From assembly GCF_003853645.1 (NCBI RefSeq), contig NZ_QTPO01000025.1, positions 53,944-117,943 on the forward strand: DNA of 64,000 nucleotides, written 5' to 3'. The notes under the pieces are model-generated. The model searched no databases. It saw only the letters and a list, made by a program, of their open reading frames with translations, and was not told the DNA's origin. Source of the stretch: Burkholderia sp. Bp9143 (GTDB taxonomy: Bacteria; Pseudomonadota; Gammaproteobacteria; Burkholderiales; Burkholderiaceae). The translations under genes were made by a program, and so were the position numbers. Below, piece after piece: positions 1 through 9,896 of this stretch (position 1 is its first letter; each line of letters starts with the position of its first letter).

Positions 1-2
1 CC

Positions 3-785
<783 letters not shown>

Positions 786-887
786 CGCGGCCCGCACCGT
801 GCGCGCCGCCGCGCACGGTGCACGTCGCCGAAGCAGAAAGGCGGGCCGCCCGTTCGCGCCCGCGCCTCAACCGGAGGGACTCCGATC

Positions 888-1835
888 ATGCGTCATTTAC
901 GTCTTCCCCTGAGCCACGCGCCGTCGGTCGGCGACGCGTCGTCGCCGCCGGGCGCGCCGCGCCGCGCGCGCGGCGGCGCCAGCTGGCTCGTGTCGCCGTC
1001 CGTCGCGGTGCTGCTGCTGTGGATGTCGATTCCGCTCGCGATGACGATCTGGTATTCGTTCTCGCGCTACAACCTGCTGAACCCGGACGTGAAGGGCTTC
1101 GCGGGTCTCGACAACTACCGCTTCCTCGCGACCGATCCGTCGTTCCTGCCCGCGATCTGGCACACGCTCGTGCTGATCGGCGCGGTGCTTGCGATCACCG
1201 TGGTCGGCGGCGTGCTGATGGCCGTGCTGTTCGACCGCAAGTTCTACGGGCAGGGCGTGGCGCGCCTGCTCGTGATCGCGCCGTTTTTCGTGATGCCGAC
1301 GGTCGCCGCGCTGATCTGGAAGAACATGATCCTGCATCCGGTGTACGGGCTCGTCGCGAACGCGATGCGCGCGCTCGGGATGACGCCGATCGACTGGTTC
1401 GCCGATTACCCGCTCACCGCCGTGATCATCATCGTCGCGTGGCAGTGGCTGCCGTTCGCGTTCCTGATCCTGTTCACCGCGATCCAGTCGCTCGACCAGG
1501 AGCAGAAGGAAGCCGCGCGCATCGACGGCGCGGGCCCGATCGCGATGTTCTTCTACATCACGCTGCCGCACCTGAAGCGCGCGATCGCCGTGGTCGTGAT
1601 GATGGAGACGATCTTCCTGCTGTCGATCTTCGCGGAGATCTACACGACGACGGGCGGCGGCCCGGGCAATGCGACGACCAACCTGTCGTACCTGATCTAT
1701 GCGCTCGGCCTGCAGCAGTTCGACGTCGGCCTCGCATCCGCGGGCGGGATCATCGCCGTCGTGGTCGCGAACGTCGTGTCGTTCTTCCTGGTGCGGATGC
1801 TCGCGCGCAACCTGAAGGGGGAGTACGAGAAATGA
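888..1835 (+). CDS. Polyol ABC transporter permease 1 (MalF/SmoF type)
   Basis: Inner-membrane permease subunit, 315 residues, forming half of the translocation channel of the polyol importer. After a ~30-residue basic cytoplasmic tail there are about six hydrophobic helices, the first near residues 32-57. The EAA coupling loop that docks on the ATPase is visible as EAARIDGAG at residues 208-216. The ATG at 888 has a GGAGG sequence at 873-877. Its stop codon overlaps the next gene's start (ATGA at 1832-1835), implying translational coupling. Length and motif placement are normal for the MtlF/SmoF branch. The family assignment is firm; the substrate (probably D-arabinitol or a related polyol) is inferred. 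Confidence 0.93.
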   Translation: MRHLRLPLSHAPSVGDASSPPGAPRRARGGASWLVSPSVAVLLLWMSIPLAMTIWYSFSRYNLLNPDVKGFAGLDNYRFLATDPSFLPAIWHTLVLIGAVLAITVVGGVLMAVLFDRKFYGQGVARLLVIAPFFVMPTVAALIWKNMILHPVYGLVANAMRALGMTPIDWFADYPLTAVIIIVAWQWLPFAFLILFTAIQSLDQEQKEAARIDGAGPIAMFFYITLPHLKRAIAVVVMMETIFLLSIFAEIYTTTGGGPGNATTNLSYLIYALGLQQFDVGLASAGGIIAVVVANVVSFFLVRMLARNLKGEYEK

Positions 1836-2683
1836 GCGACGTGACTCTCGAAGGCCGGCGTGCGCCGGCCCCGTTCGACCTCGTGCGGCGCGCGCTGCCC
1901 GGCGCGCTCGCGTGGCTGCTCGCACTGCTGCTGTTCTTCCCGATCTTCTGGATGGCGATCACCGCGTTCAAGACCGAGCAGCAGGCGTACGCGTCGACGC
2001 TGTTCTTCATGCCGACGCTCGACAGCTTCCGCGAGGTGTTCGCGCGCAGCAACTACTTCGCGTTCGCGTGGAACTCGGTGCTGATCTCGGCGGGCGTCAC
2101 GGTGATCTCGCTGCTGCTCGCGGTGCCGGCCGCCTACGCGATGGCGTTCTTCCCGAACCACCGCACGCAGAAGGTGCTGCTGTGGATGCTGTCGACCAAG
2201 ATGATGCCGTCGGTCGGCGTGCTCGTGCCGATCTACCTGCTATGGAAGAACGCGGGGCTGCTCGATACCGTGTCGGGCCTCGTGATCGTGTACACGCTGA
2301 TCAACCTGCCGATCGCGGTTTGGATGACCTTCACGTACTTCAACGAGATCCCGAGGGACATCCTCGAGGCGGGGCGCATCGACGGCGCGTCGACGTGGCA
2401 GGAGATCGTCTACCTGCTGATGCCGATGGCGCTGCCGGGGCTCGCGTCCACCGCGCTCCTGCTCGTGATCCTGTCGTGGAACGAGGCGTTCTGGAGCATC
2501 AACCTGTCGAGCTCGAACGCCGCGCCGCTGACCGTGTTCATCGCGTCCTACTCGAGTCCCGAGGGGCTGTTCTGGGCGAAGCTTTCCGCGGCTTCCTTGC
2601 TCGCGGTCGCGCCGATCCTGATCGTCGGCTGGCTGTCGCAGAAGCAGCTCGTGCGCGGGCTCACGTTCGGGGCGGTCAAATGA
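1832..2683 (+). CDS. Polyol ABC transporter permease 2 (MalG/SmoG type)
   Basis: Second inner-membrane permease, 283 residues, with about six transmembrane helices beginning near residue 24. The EAA loop is EAGRIDGAS at 179-187. The C-terminus keeps the SQKQLVRGLTFGAVK ending that is characteristic of MalG-type permeases. The frame is open upstream to 818, but the ATG at 1832 overlaps the previous stop (ATGA), gives the family length and is the obvious start. Its own stop overlaps the next ATG in the same way (2680-2683). Three genes in a row are therefore tightly coupled, which points to a single fixed-ratio transcript. Confidence 0.93.
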   Translation: MSDVTLEGRRAPAPFDLVRRALPGALAWLLALLLFFPIFWMAITAFKTEQQAYASTLFFMPTLDSFREVFARSNYFAFAWNSVLISAGVTVISLLLAVPAAYAMAFFPNHRTQKVLLWMLSTKMMPSVGVLVPIYLLWKNAGLLDTVSGLVIVYTLINLPIAVWMTFTYFNEIPRDILEAGRIDGASTWQEIVYLLMPMALPGLASTALLLVILSWNEAFWSINLSSSNAAPLTVFIASYSSPEGLFWAKLSAASLLAVAPILIVGWLSQKQLVRGLTFGAVK

Positions 2684-3378
2684 GCGCGGCCGGTCATGGG
2701 GTGAACGTGCTGATCTGCGATTGCGACGGCGTGCTGATCGACAGCGAGGCCGTCGCCGCCGACGTGATCGTGCGCGAGCTCGACGCGCGCTGGCCGGGCG
2801 TCGACGCGCGGCCGGCGGTGATGCCGCTGCTCGGGCTGCGCATCGAGCGCGTGCTGGCCGGCGCGGGCGAGGCCGTCGGCCGCACGCTGACGGCCGACGA
2901 CGTCGACGCGATCCGCCGCGCGGTCGAGGCGGCGGCCGTCAACGCGCCGATGGTCGACGGGATCGATACGGCACTCGCGGCGCTCGAGCTGACGACAGCG
3001 TGCGCGAGCAACAGCTACCGCGCGTACGTCGAGGCGGCGCTCGCGCGCACCGGCCTCGCGCGCTTCTTCGGCGACCGGCTGTTCTGCGCGGATTCCGTCG
3101 CGCGGCCGAAGCCGGCGCCCGACGTGTATCTCGCGGCCGCGCGCGCGCTCGGCGCGGTGCCCGCGCAATGCCTCGTCGTCGAGGACAGCGTGACCGGCAT
3201 CACCGCGGCCGCCGCGGCCGGCATGACCGTGCTCGGCTTCGTCGGCGGCGGGCATGCGTCGGCCGCGCAGATCGACGCGCTGCGCGGGATCGGCGCGCGT
3301 CACGTATTCGACGACATGCACGAACTGCCCGGCTACGTCGCGCGCTGGCAGGCGACGGGCGCCGTGCTGCCGAACTAG
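2680..3378 (+). CDS. HAD-superfamily phosphatase (HAD-IA, phosphoglucomutase-like)
   Basis: A 232-residue haloacid dehalogenase hydrolase. The nucleophile motif DCDGVLIDSE starts at residue 14 (Asp14 nucleophile, Asp16 acid/base), followed by an alpha-helical cap. Motif II is in CASNSYRAYV, the motif III lysine in ARPKPAPDVYL, and the motif IV acid in VEDSVTGI. Family members hydrolyse sugar or polyol phosphates, or act as beta-phosphoglucomutases. It starts inside the stop of the second permease (ATGA) and precedes the ATPase gene, so it is an integral part of the importer operon. A role in clearing a toxic sugar phosphate, or in dephosphorylating a polyol phosphate, is inference; the substrate cannot be read from the sequence. 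Confidence 0.88.
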   Translation: MSAAGHGVNVLICDCDGVLIDSEAVAADVIVRELDARWPGVDARPAVMPLLGLRIERVLAGAGEAVGRTLTADDVDAIRRAVEAAAVNAPMVDGIDTALAALELTTACASNSYRAYVEAALARTGLARFFGDRLFCADSVARPKPAPDVYLAAARALGAVPAQCLVVEDSVTGITAAAAAGMTVLGFVGGGHASAAQIDALRGIGARHVFDDMHELPGYVARWQATGAVLPN

Positions 3379-3433
3379 CAACGATTGCGCGCCGCATCGA
3401 ACGCGGCGCATCACGAACGAACGGAGACAGACC

Positions 3434-4543
<1,110 letters not shown>

Positions 4544-4550
4544 TGCACGG

Positions 4551-4590
4551 GCGCACGGCAGGATGCGCGTTCGTCGCGCGTGCCGTGCGC
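4551..4590. terminator. Hairpin between convergent importer and regulator operons
   Basis: GCGCACGGCA at 4551-4560 is perfectly complementary to TGCCGTGCGC at 4581-4590, and an inner stem GCGCG/CGCGC lies at 4565-4569 and 4575-4579. It sits in the 85-base gap between the importer ATPase stop and the regulator stop. There is no T-tract, so termination may be Rho-assisted. Confidence 0.5.
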
Positions 4591-4628
4591 CGCAGGGGGC
4601 GGACGACAGGCGCGCCCGTTCAGCGGCG

Positions 4629-5585
4629 TCAGGCCGCCTTCGCCTCGAGCGCCGCGCGCGCGCAGGTCTCGTCGGTGACGAGCCCCGACAGCCAGCCGCC
4701 GCGCAGCGCGGCGATCACCGCGTCGCGCTTCTTCGGGCCGCCCGCGAACGCGATCGTCGGACGCTTCGGCGGCGCGTCGAGCGCGACGCTCGTCACGCGC
4801 GCGCTCGTCGACACGTCGATCAGCCTGCCCTGCGCATCGATCGGCACGCCGAGCAGTTCGGCCACCGCGCCGAGCGCGGTCATCTCGTCGCGTTCCTGTT
4901 CGGTGATGAAGCCGTCCTCGTAGAGCGGGCAGTGCGGGCCGATGTTGCCGATCCCGACGAACGCGACGTCGGCCTCGGCCGACAGCGCGTCGACGATCCG
5001 GTACAGCCGGTGATTGCACCACTGCGCGCGCTCGGCGTCGCTGTCGGCGAACAGCGGCGCGGGCAGCAGGAAGTGCTTGCCGCCGGTCTTCTCGGAGATG
5101 TACTGCGCGACGTCGTAGCGGTTCGACGAGCCGTCGGCCGCGATCGCGCCGACCATCGACACGAGCCGGTGCTGCGGCCGCTCGATCTGCGCGATCTGCG
5201 CGACCGCGGCCTTCAGCGTCCGGCCGCTGCTGACGGCGATCACCATCGGCCGCGTTTCGTTCAGGTAGCGCTCCATCACCTGCGCACCGGCGACCGCGAG
5301 CTTGCGGTCGATCGCTTCGGGTGCATCGGCATCGACGGGCACGACTTCGCACATCGCGAGCCCGTAGCGTTTCGACAGTTGCGCGCCGAGGTCGAGACAG
5401 TCGGCGAGCTGGTGATCGACGCGCACGCGGATCAGGTTCTTCTCGACCGCGAACGCGACGAGGCGCTGCGCGACCGGGCGCGACACCTGCAGCTTCTCGG
5501 CGATTTCGTTCTGCGTGTCGCCCGCGACGTAGTAGAGCCACGCGGCACGCGTGGCGAGATCGAGTTTTTCTGAGGACTTGGACAC
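4629..5585 (-). CDS. SorC/DeoR-type sugar-binding transcriptional regulator
   Basis: A 318-residue regulator with an N-terminal helix-turn-helix (residues ~15-45, with the recognition region QNEIAEKLQVSRPVAQRL) and a C-terminal sugar-phosphate-binding domain of the SorC family (SSGRTLKAAV, GIGNIGPHCPLY, AFAGGPKKRDA). No ATG fits; a GTG at 5585 starts VSKSSEKLD and gives the standard length, although the frame stays open far upstream inside xylB. It lies downstream of xylulokinase on the same strand, 122 bases away, and converges on the ABC operon. It most likely controls both polyol operons in response to a phosphorylated intermediate; the effector is inferred. Confidence 0.88.
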   Translation of the reverse strand: MSKSSEKLDLATRAAWLYYVAGDTQNEIAEKLQVSRPVAQRLVAFAVEKNLIRVRVDHQLADCLDLGAQLSKRYGLAMCEVVPVDADAPEAIDRKLAVAGAQVMERYLNETRPMVIAVSSGRTLKAAVAQIAQIERPQHRLVSMVGAIAADGSSNRYDVAQYISEKTGGKHFLLPAPLFADSDAERAQWCNHRLYRIVDALSAEADVAFVGIGNIGPHCPLYEDGFITEQERDEMTALGAVAELLGVPIDAQGRLIDVSTSARVTSVALDAPPKRPTIAFAGGPKKRDAVIAALRGGWLSGLVTDETCARAALEAKAA

Positions 5586-5707
5586 GATAGCGGTTCGGTT
5601 TGGATCTGGGGGCCGCCCCGCGGGCCGGCCGTCGGGCGGCGCAACGGCATCCACTGTAACGCATGCCGGGCGCGGCCGACGGCCACGGCGCGTCGCTGCG
5701 GCGGCGC

Positions 5708-7189
5708 TTACGCGAGCCGCGCGCGCGACGGTTCGTAAAGCGGGCGCACGTGGCGATACAGCGCGCGGAATGCGTCGAGGCGCTCGCGCAGCAGCGCATG
5801 ACGGGCGGCGTCGGGCGCGTATTCGGCGCGCACCGGCGGCTTGGTCAGCACGACATGCGGATCGCCGCCGACGGCGAGCCAGCCCAGCCGCGCCGCGCCG
5901 AGCGCCGCACCGGTTTCGCCGCCGCCGTGCTGGCGCGTGCGCACGTTCAGCGCGTCGGCGATCAGCTGCGCCCAGAACGCGCTGCGCGCACCGCCGCCGA
6001 TCAGCGACAGCCGGTCGGTTTCGACGCCGGCCGTGTGCAGCGCATCGAGGCCGTCCGCGAGGCCGAGCGTCACGCCTTCCAGCACCGCGTAGCCGAGATG
6101 CGCGCGTTCGGTCGCGTGCGTCATCCCGAAGAACACGCCCTGCGCATACGGATCGTTGTGCGGCGTGCGTTCGCCGGACAGGTAGGGCAGGAACAGCGGC
6201 GCCGTCGCGAGCGCGTCCGCGTCGAGCGCCTCGATTTCGGCGAGCAGCGCCGGCTCGTCGGTGCCCGTCAGCTTGCAGACCCAGCGCAGGCAGCTCGCGG
6301 CCGACAGCACGACGCTCATCAGTTGCCAACGATCGGGGATCGCATGACAGAACGCATGCACGGCCGATGCGGGATTCGGCATGAAGCGGTCGCCGACCAC
6401 GCTCAGCACGCCCGACGTGCCGAGCGACACGAAGCCGTCGCCCGCGTGGATCGCGCCGATGCCGAGCGCGCTCGTCGCGTTGTCGCCGCCGCCGCCCGCC
6501 ACCACGACGGCCTCCGACAGCCCGAGTTCGCGCGCGACGTCCGCGCGCAGCGTGCCGGACGGCGCGTTGCCTTCGACGATGCGCGGCATCTGGTCGCGCG
6601 TCATGTCGCACGCGGCGAGCAGTGCGTCGGACCAGTCGCGGCGTGCGACGTCGAGCCACAGCGTGCCGGCCGCGTCGGACGGATCGGACACCTTCGCACC
6701 GGTGAGCCGGAAGCGCAGGTAGTCCTTCGGCATCAGCACGCACGCGGTCGCGGCGAACACGTCCGGTTCGTGATTCGCGACCCACAGCAGTTTCGGCGCG
6801 GTGAAGCCGGGCATCGCGAGGTTGCCGGCCAGCGCGTGCAGATCGGGTGCGCGTTCGGTGAGCAGTGCGCATTCGTCGGCGCTGCGCATGTCGTTCCACA
6901 GGATCGCTGGGCGCAGCACGCGATCGTCGCGCCCGAGCAGCACCGCGCCGTGCATCTGCCCGGACAGGCCGATCCCGCGCACCTGCGCGAAGGCCTGCGG
7001 ATGCCGCGCGCGCAGCGCCGCGAGCGCGGCGAGCGTGCCTTGCCACCAGTCGTCCGGATGCTGTTCCGCCCAGCGCGGGTGCGGCCGCGACACGCTGAAC
7101 GGCGTGCCCGCGGTGCCGACCACGGTGCCGTCCGGGGCAAGCAGCAGCACCTTCACTTCCGAGGTGCCGAGGTCGATGCCGAGATACAT
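5708..7189 (-). CDS. xylB: Xylulokinase (FGGY carbohydrate kinase)
   Basis: ATP-dependent phosphorylation of D-xylulose to D-xylulose 5-phosphate, feeding the pentose phosphate pathway. The 493-residue length matches XylB. The N-terminal phosphate loop DLGTSEVKVLL begins at residue 6. HPDDWWQGT and SGQMHGAVLL follow, the latter being the XylB substrate-site motif, and the C-terminal adenosine motif GGGARSAFWAQ is present. The ATG at 7189 is the only sensible start. It sits 127 bases downstream of the D-arabinitol dehydrogenase gene, whose product is its substrate, and upstream of the SorC regulator. Assignment as xylulokinase rather than another FGGY kinase is supported by both motif and context. 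Confidence 0.93.
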   Translation of the reverse strand: MYLGIDLGTSEVKVLLLAPDGTVVGTAGTPFSVSRPHPRWAEQHPDDWWQGTLAALAALRARHPQAFAQVRGIGLSGQMHGAVLLGRDDRVLRPAILWNDMRSADECALLTERAPDLHALAGNLAMPGFTAPKLLWVANHEPDVFAATACVLMPKDYLRFRLTGAKVSDPSDAAGTLWLDVARRDWSDALLAACDMTRDQMPRIVEGNAPSGTLRADVARELGLSEAVVVAGGGGDNATSALGIGAIHAGDGFVSLGTSGVLSVVGDRFMPNPASAVHAFCHAIPDRWQLMSVVLSAASCLRWVCKLTGTDEPALLAEIEALDADALATAPLFLPYLSGERTPHNDPYAQGVFFGMTHATERAHLGYAVLEGVTLGLADGLDALHTAGVETDRLSLIGGGARSAFWAQLIADALNVRTRQHGGGETGAALGAARLGWLAVGGDPHVVLTKPPVRAEYAPDAARHALLRERLDAFRALYRHVRPLYEPSRARLA

Positions 7190-7316
7190 GAGCGATCCGT
7201 TCCGTCAGTGAGGAGCCGCTACTTTAGCCGCACGCGCGCGCGCCTGCCAACGCAGGTTCGCCCGGATGCGGGGCCGCTCGAGGGCGGCCGGTTGCCTGGC
7301 CGTGGTCCGCCGCGCC

Positions 7317-8711
7317 TCAGCGCTGCGCGAGCCATGCGTCGACGCGCGCGAGCCCGGCGCGCAGCGCTTCGAACAGCGCCGCGTTGCCGGCGAGCGCGCC
7401 CCACAGTGCGCGGCTCGCGCACAATGCGACGACCGGGTCGTCGGCCTCGACGATCGCCCGCGCGGCGCCGTCGTCCATCACGCCGTCCTGGTACGCATAT
7501 GGCAGCAAGCCGCGCGCCCAGCGTTCGAGAAAGCGCAGGAACAGCGCCGGCAACACCGCGGTGGCGACCGGCGCCGCGCCGCGTGCGAACGATTCGACGA
7601 GCGTCGGCGCGATGAAGCCGGGAATCTTCGAGAAACCGTCGGCCGCGACGCGCTGGTTCGTGTCGAGCACGTACGGATTACCGAAACGTTCGAGCACGAC
7701 GTCGCGGTAGCGTTCGAGGTCGAGCGGGCTCGGGCTGAGACACGGGATCACGTCCTGCGTCACGTAGTCGTGCGCGAAGCGGCGGATCGCCGCGTCGTGC
7801 GTGCCTTCGTGGATATACGTGTGGCCCGCGAGCGTGCCTGCCCACGCGATGCAGCTGTGCGTCGCGTTGAGGATGCGGATCTTTGCTTCCTCGTACGGAT
7901 GCACGTCGTCGACCAGTTCCGCGCCGGCCAGCTCCCAGCGCGGCCGGCCCGCCGCGAAGCGGTCCTCGATCACCCACTGGATGAACGATTCGCCCATCAC
8001 CGGACACGCGTCGTCGACGCCGGTTGCCGCGCGCACGCGTTCGCGCACGTCGGCGGTCGGGCGCGGCGTGATGCGATCGACCATCGCGCTCGGCGTCGCG
8101 ACGTTCGCATCGAACCAGGCGAGCAGGCCGGCCTCGCCGCGCCGTTCGAGGAATTCGCGCATGCCCGCGCGAAAGCGCGCGCCGTTGTTGCGCAGGTTGT
8201 CGCAGCTCTGCAGCGTGAGCGGGCCCGCGCCGCGTGTCACGCGCTCGGCGAGCAGCGCCGTGAGCGCGCCGTACAGCGTCGTGCGCGCGCCCTGCAGGTC
8301 GGCCGCGAGATCGGCGTTCGCGAGGTCGAGCCGGTTGTGTTCGTCGAGGTAGTAACCGCCTTCGGTGACGGTGAACGACACGATCCGGCACGCCGGATCG
8401 GCGCCGGCATCGATCAGCGCGGCGAGGTCGATCGACCACGGCAGCACGCGCGAGATCGCGCGGATCGTTTCGTAGGCGCGCTCGCCTTGCGGCGTGACGG
8501 TTTCGAGCGTGTACGCGCCGTGCTGGGCGGCGAGCGCGTCCATCGTCGCGCGCATGTCGTCGCGGATGTTGCCGACGGTCAGCGACCAGCGTTCGTCGGC
8601 CGGCACGGCCGCGTTCGCGCGATGCAGATACCACGCCTGGTGCGCGCGGTGAAACGAGCCTGCGCCGATGTGCAGCAGCACGGGCGCGTGGGCGGAGGAC
8701 GATTCGCTCAT
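7317..8711 (-). CDS. dalD: D-arabinitol 4-dehydrogenase (polyol-specific long-chain dehydrogenase)
   Basis: NAD-dependent oxidation of D-arabinitol to D-xylulose in the cytoplasm. The 464-residue protein belongs to the mannitol-dehydrogenase superfamily. It has an N-terminal nucleotide-binding start (LHIGAGSFHRAHQAWY), the family signature ATPSAMVDRITP near residues 206-216, and the catalytic lysine/asparagine/histidine set in AKIRILNATHS: Lys277, Asn282 and His285, spaced like the known catalytic residues of mannitol 2-dehydrogenase. AGGAGA lies 8 bases before the ATG at 8711. Adjacent xylB favours arabinitol over mannitol as substrate, since mannitol would yield fructose and call for fructokinase. 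A mannitol or broad polyol dehydrogenase cannot be excluded by sequence alone. Confidence 0.85.
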   Translation of the reverse strand: MSESSSAHAPVLLHIGAGSFHRAHQAWYLHRANAAVPADERWSLTVGNIRDDMRATMDALAAQHGAYTLETVTPQGERAYETIRAISRVLPWSIDLAALIDAGADPACRIVSFTVTEGGYYLDEHNRLDLANADLAADLQGARTTLYGALTALLAERVTRGAGPLTLQSCDNLRNNGARFRAGMREFLERRGEAGLLAWFDANVATPSAMVDRITPRPTADVRERVRAATGVDDACPVMGESFIQWVIEDRFAAGRPRWELAGAELVDDVHPYEEAKIRILNATHSCIAWAGTLAGHTYIHEGTHDAAIRRFAHDYVTQDVIPCLSPSPLDLERYRDVVLERFGNPYVLDTNQRVAADGFSKIPGFIAPTLVESFARGAAPVATAVLPALFLRFLERWARGLLPYAYQDGVMDDGAARAIVEADDPVVALCASRALWGALAGNAALFEALRAGLARVDAWLAQR

Positions 8712-8885
8712 CCGGTGTCTCCTGTTCGTGCCAGTCTTTCCTGTCGAATTCGATCAATTGCTCTTTGTGTGAACGAATGATCGTATTCGGGCGAACGAAA
8801 GTCAAGGCGGGGACACGGCATTTCGATGGTGCGCCGCGGCGGCGCGCGCGTCGCTTGCGCCGCTTGTCGACGGCGGGGACGGGCG
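8712..8885 (-). promoter_or_regulatory. Promoter/operator region of the dalD-xylB-regulator operon
   Basis: The 174-base gap upstream of dalD contains a direct repeat GAACGAA at 8771-8777 and 8793-8799, 22 bases apart (two helical turns), overlapping an inverted repeat CGAAT (8774-8778)/ATTCG (8785-8789). This arrangement is what a multimeric SorC-type regulator would bind. A local AT-rich patch (8745-8785) is the likely promoter. Confidence 0.45.
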
Positions 8886-9797
8886 TCAGCGGCCGTCGCG
8901 CGTCAATGCGACGAGTTCGTCGAGCAGCTTGCCGGCCGGCCCCGGCAGGATGCCGTGGCGGCGGCGGAACGCGGTGAGCGTGCGCACCGCGACGACCTCG
9001 CGCACCGGCAGCGTATCGATTGTGCCGGCGCGCTGTTCGGCGCCGTACATCGGTTCGGCCATCCAGCTCAGGAAGCCCGCGTGCGCGACGAGGCTCTTCA
9101 GCGTCGTGACCGAGCGCGTCTCGACCGCGATGTCGGGCAGCGCGAGCCCGTGCGCGTCGAAGGTCGCGCGCATGTGGTCGAACGGCGCGGTGCCGCGTGG
9201 CGGAATCGCCCAGCGCGCGTGCAGCGTGTCGGCGAGCGTCGGCGCGCGGCCGAGTGCGCGCAGCGGATGCTGCGGCGCCGCAACGATATGGCTGCGATCT
9301 TTCCAGCGGCACTCCGGAATCGCGACGATCTCGTCGGTGTCGGGCCCGTGCGCGGACAGCGCGAGATCGATCTCGTGCGTGTGGAGCCCTTCCGCGAGCC
9401 GGTCCCACACGCCTTCGAGAATCTCGACGCGCAGGTTCGGCCAGCGGTCGAGCACGCGGCCGACCGCGACCGGCAGCACGAGGCTCGCGATGCTGCCCAC
9501 CGTGCCGACCTTGATCGTGCCCTTCGCGAAGCCGCGCATCGCGTCGAGTTCCTCGCGCGCGTGCTGGGCCTCGTGCTGCAGCAGCGTCGCGTGCGGCAGC
9601 AGCGCCTCGCCGAACGCGGTCAGCTGCACGCCTTTCGAATGGCGCTCGAACAGCGGCGCGCCGACCTGGTCCTCGAGCCGCTTCAGGATCCGGCTCAGCG
9701 CCGGCTGGGTCACGTGCAGCGCGTCGGCCGCGCGGCCGAGGCTGCCGCACGCGACGATGGTCGTGAACGCACGCAATTGTCGGAGATCGAAAGTCAT
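8886..9797 (-). CDS. LysR-family transcriptional regulator of the benzoylformate cluster
   Basis: A 303-residue LysR-type regulator. The N-terminal winged helix-turn-helix is intact (MTFDLRQLRAFTTIVACGSL, then RAADALHVTQPALSRILKRLE) and the C-terminal co-inducer domain begins near residue 90 (GTIKVGTVGSIASLVLP). The frame extends upstream to 10136, but the ATG at 9797 gives the canonical LysR N-terminus. It is transcribed away from the benzoylformate decarboxylase gene with a 99-base shared promoter, the classic arrangement for a regulator of the divergent operon. The inducer is likely an aromatic 2-oxo- or 2-hydroxyacid such as benzoylformate or mandelate (inference). Confidence 0.92.
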   Translation of the reverse strand: MTFDLRQLRAFTTIVACGSLGRAADALHVTQPALSRILKRLEDQVGAPLFERHSKGVQLTAFGEALLPHATLLQHEAQHAREELDAMRGFAKGTIKVGTVGSIASLVLPVAVGRVLDRWPNLRVEILEGVWDRLAEGLHTHEIDLALSAHGPDTDEIVAIPECRWKDRSHIVAAPQHPLRALGRAPTLADTLHARWAIPPRGTAPFDHMRATFDAHGLALPDIAVETRSVTTLKSLVAHAGFLSWMAEPMYGAEQRAGTIDTLPVREVVAVRTLTAFRRRHGILPGPAGKLLDELVALTRDGR

Positions 9798-9896
9798 GCC
9801 GAACCGTAATGGCTTTTCGCAGAAAATACAGTATCCGAGAATGACTCGAGCTTCGATACTGTGGAAACCGCCAAGCCACCGAGGAGACGCCCGAGC
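9798..9896. promoter_or_regulatory. Divergent LysR/mdlC promoter with inverted-repeat operator
   Basis: Between the two divergent starts, ACAGTATC (9828-9835) is repeated in inverted orientation as GATACTGT (9855-9862): 8 bases perfect with a 19-base spacer. A smaller inverted repeat CGAG/CTCG lies inside (9836-9839, 9845-9848). The size fits a LysR recognition plus activation site. A GAGGAG ribosome-binding site for mdlC is at 9881-9886. Confidence 0.5.

Noticed and set aside
9861..9896. An upstream GTG start for mdlC
   Set aside because: It lies inside the inverted-repeat operator and lacks a ribosome-binding site, while the ATG at 9897 has GAGGAG and aligns with MdlC.
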